From IMG/VR virus record IMGVR_UViG_3300032240_000037, positions 1 to 23,438 of that record: DNA of 23,438 nt; one strand, 5' to 3'. Shown here piece after piece: positions 22,794 through 23,438 of this stretch. Made by a program: the position numbers and the translations under genes. Source of the DNA: a virus. Under the pieces are notes generated by a model that worked only from the letters and a program-made list of their open reading frames with translations, made no database searches and was not told the DNA's origin. Within the stretch, counting starts at the first letter, position 1. Every line of letters starts with the position of its first letter.

Positions 22794-23258
22794 TTACTTC
22801 ATCCCCTTGTGCACGCCTGCGCAGCGGGTCTTCCCACGCTGAGCGATGCCATCGATAGAACCACCCTTAGCACACTTCATGACTTTACCGCCCTTGCGCA
22901 TGTTCATGCTACCCATCTCGTTAGAAGTTGGCATCTGCTTGGTAACACCGCCGCCAGCAGCATACTTATTGAAGGGGTATGCCTTTTCCATGGCCTTCTT
23001 CTCAGCTTCTTCACGCGGGGTGCGCTTATTCGCAGCAGCCTTGGCATCACGCGCAGCAGTGTCCCGCTTGGCCTTATCGAGATCGATACGGATAGGATAC
23101 TGCGGGGCAGTACCTCCATCAGCGAACTTTTTTGCCTTCTTATCAGCCATCTCGAAATCCTTACCTACCGATTGCTTAACGCCAACCTTCTTGGCGAATG
23201 ACGGGCTATGGGCGATAGCTCGCATGAACTTTGCCTGCTTGGCGCTAGTCGAAGGCAT
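22794..23258 (-). CDS. Basic phage protein with conserved N-terminal module
   Basis: This 154-aa protein starts at the ATG in a TGATG overlap with the holin-like gene stop (an in-frame ATG 18 nt upstream lies inside that gene). The N-terminus (STSAKQAKFMRAIAHSPSFAKKVG, then KQSVGKDF) is a module I recognise from many uncultured phages, function unknown. The middle is a Lys/Ala/Glu-rich helix. The C-terminus contains FADGGTA, YAAGGGV, MRKGGKV and CAKGGSI elements, a Cys near RCAGVHKGMK, and is disordered-looking. It is probably a virion or DNA-associated protein. The shared xGG motifs link it to the internal virion proteins at the other end of the operon. Confidence 0.7.
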   Translation of the reverse strand: MPSTSAKQAKFMRAIAHSPSFAKKVGVKQSVGKDFEMADKKAKKFADGGTAPQYPIRIDLDKAKRDTAARDAKAAANKRTPREEAEKKAMEKAYPFNKYAAGGGVTKQMPTSNEMGSMNMRKGGKVMKCAKGGSIDGIAQRGKTRCAGVHKGMK

Positions 23259-23431
23259 CACTTCTTTCCCATCCAACGCTGTACAGTATCCGTCTCATAG
23301 ATGCGGATAGCTGTCCAGATAATCGTGAATATTGCCGCGACTGCAGGGAGCATATTAACTATAGTCCCCAATACCGTGACAAAGGACAGTGCATCTATAA
23401 CATGTTTAGTGGCTTCGTCAGGGTCCGTCAT
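23258..23431 (-). CDS. Holin-like small membrane protein (57 aa)
   Basis: Reading the minus strand from ATG 23431 gives 57 codons to TGA at 23258..23260. The product has a short acidic N-terminus (MTDPDEATKHVIDAL), one long hydrophobic segment (about residues 17-43: VTVLGTIVNMLPAVAAIF...) and a charged C-terminal tail (RIYETDTVQRWMGKK). Size and topology match small phage holins, and near-identical patterns are often annotated as holin in uncultured phages. The stop overlaps the next start (TGATG). A TGA at 23433..23435 in another frame could be the stop of a further upstream gene cut by the window end. A second small membrane protein lies beside the endolysin. Confidence 0.68.
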   Translation of the reverse strand: MTDPDEATKHVIDALSFVTVLGTIVNMLPAVAAIFTIIWTAIRIYETDTVQRWMGKK

Positions 23432-23438
23432 GTCAGCA

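Noticed and set aside
22794-23276. Longer start of the 154-aa basic protein at 23276
   Set aside because: It would overlap the coding part of the holin-like gene; the TGATG at 23258 gives the conserved STSAKQAKF start.

Overview
The window is a 23.4-kb segment of the late (virion and lysis) region of a tailed phage. It looks podovirus-like: there is a P22 gp10-like stabilisation/tail protein, stacked head-to-tail adaptor-type proteins, a set of putative internal or ejected virion proteins, and no tape-measure, sheath or baseplate genes. The set and order of proteins resemble uncultured aquatic Caudoviricetes phages known mainly from metagenomes. A Gram-negative host is likely but cannot be proven from this sequence. 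No integrase, polymerase, terminase, portal or major capsid gene lies in the window; those would be to the right, upstream of this transcription unit, or elsewhere.

Every gene I can support is on the minus strand, so the unit reads from right to left. It is packed as one operon: at ten junctions the stop and start codons overlap (ATGA, TAATG, TGATG, or an 8-nt overlap), and most of the rest have a Shine-Dalgarno (SD) sequence in a gap of 2-40 nt. Reading in transcription order from the right: a 57-aa holin-like membrane protein, a basic protein, a small beta-rich structural protein, a 455-aa lectin-like fibre/spike protein, a cluster of small basic or low-complexity proteins, a putative connector, a zinc-ribbon protein, two tiny basic proteins, an adaptor, a small beta-rich virion protein, an M15 endolysin with a second small holin-like protein, a tail fibre followed by a glycine-rich adhesin candidate, the gp10-like protein, and four probable internal/ejection proteins. 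The last gene, at 97..7575, encodes a 2492-aa 'polyvalent' protein.

The lysis genes (holin-like proteins plus M15 endolysin) are embedded among structural genes. The fibre, glycine-rich protein and lectin-like protein would give host recognition. The final four proteins would form an ejection apparatus: one carries a second M15 peptidase, suited to local wall opening during entry. The giant protein carries a metallopeptidase-like module, an ADP-ribosyltransferase-like module and a PLxRFG-type region, suggesting effector activities delivered with the DNA.

At the far left a strong intrinsic terminator (69..98) is oriented for plus-strand transcription and overlaps the stop codon of the giant gene. 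This implies a convergent plus-strand unit just outside the window. The most interesting signals are the giant effector-like protein, a short recurrent [RK]YM[RT] motif that falls exactly at its module boundaries, AT-rich inserts inside its ADP-ribosyltransferase module, and a short aromatic/aliphatic-A-x-G-G motif shared by otherwise unrelated virion proteins.
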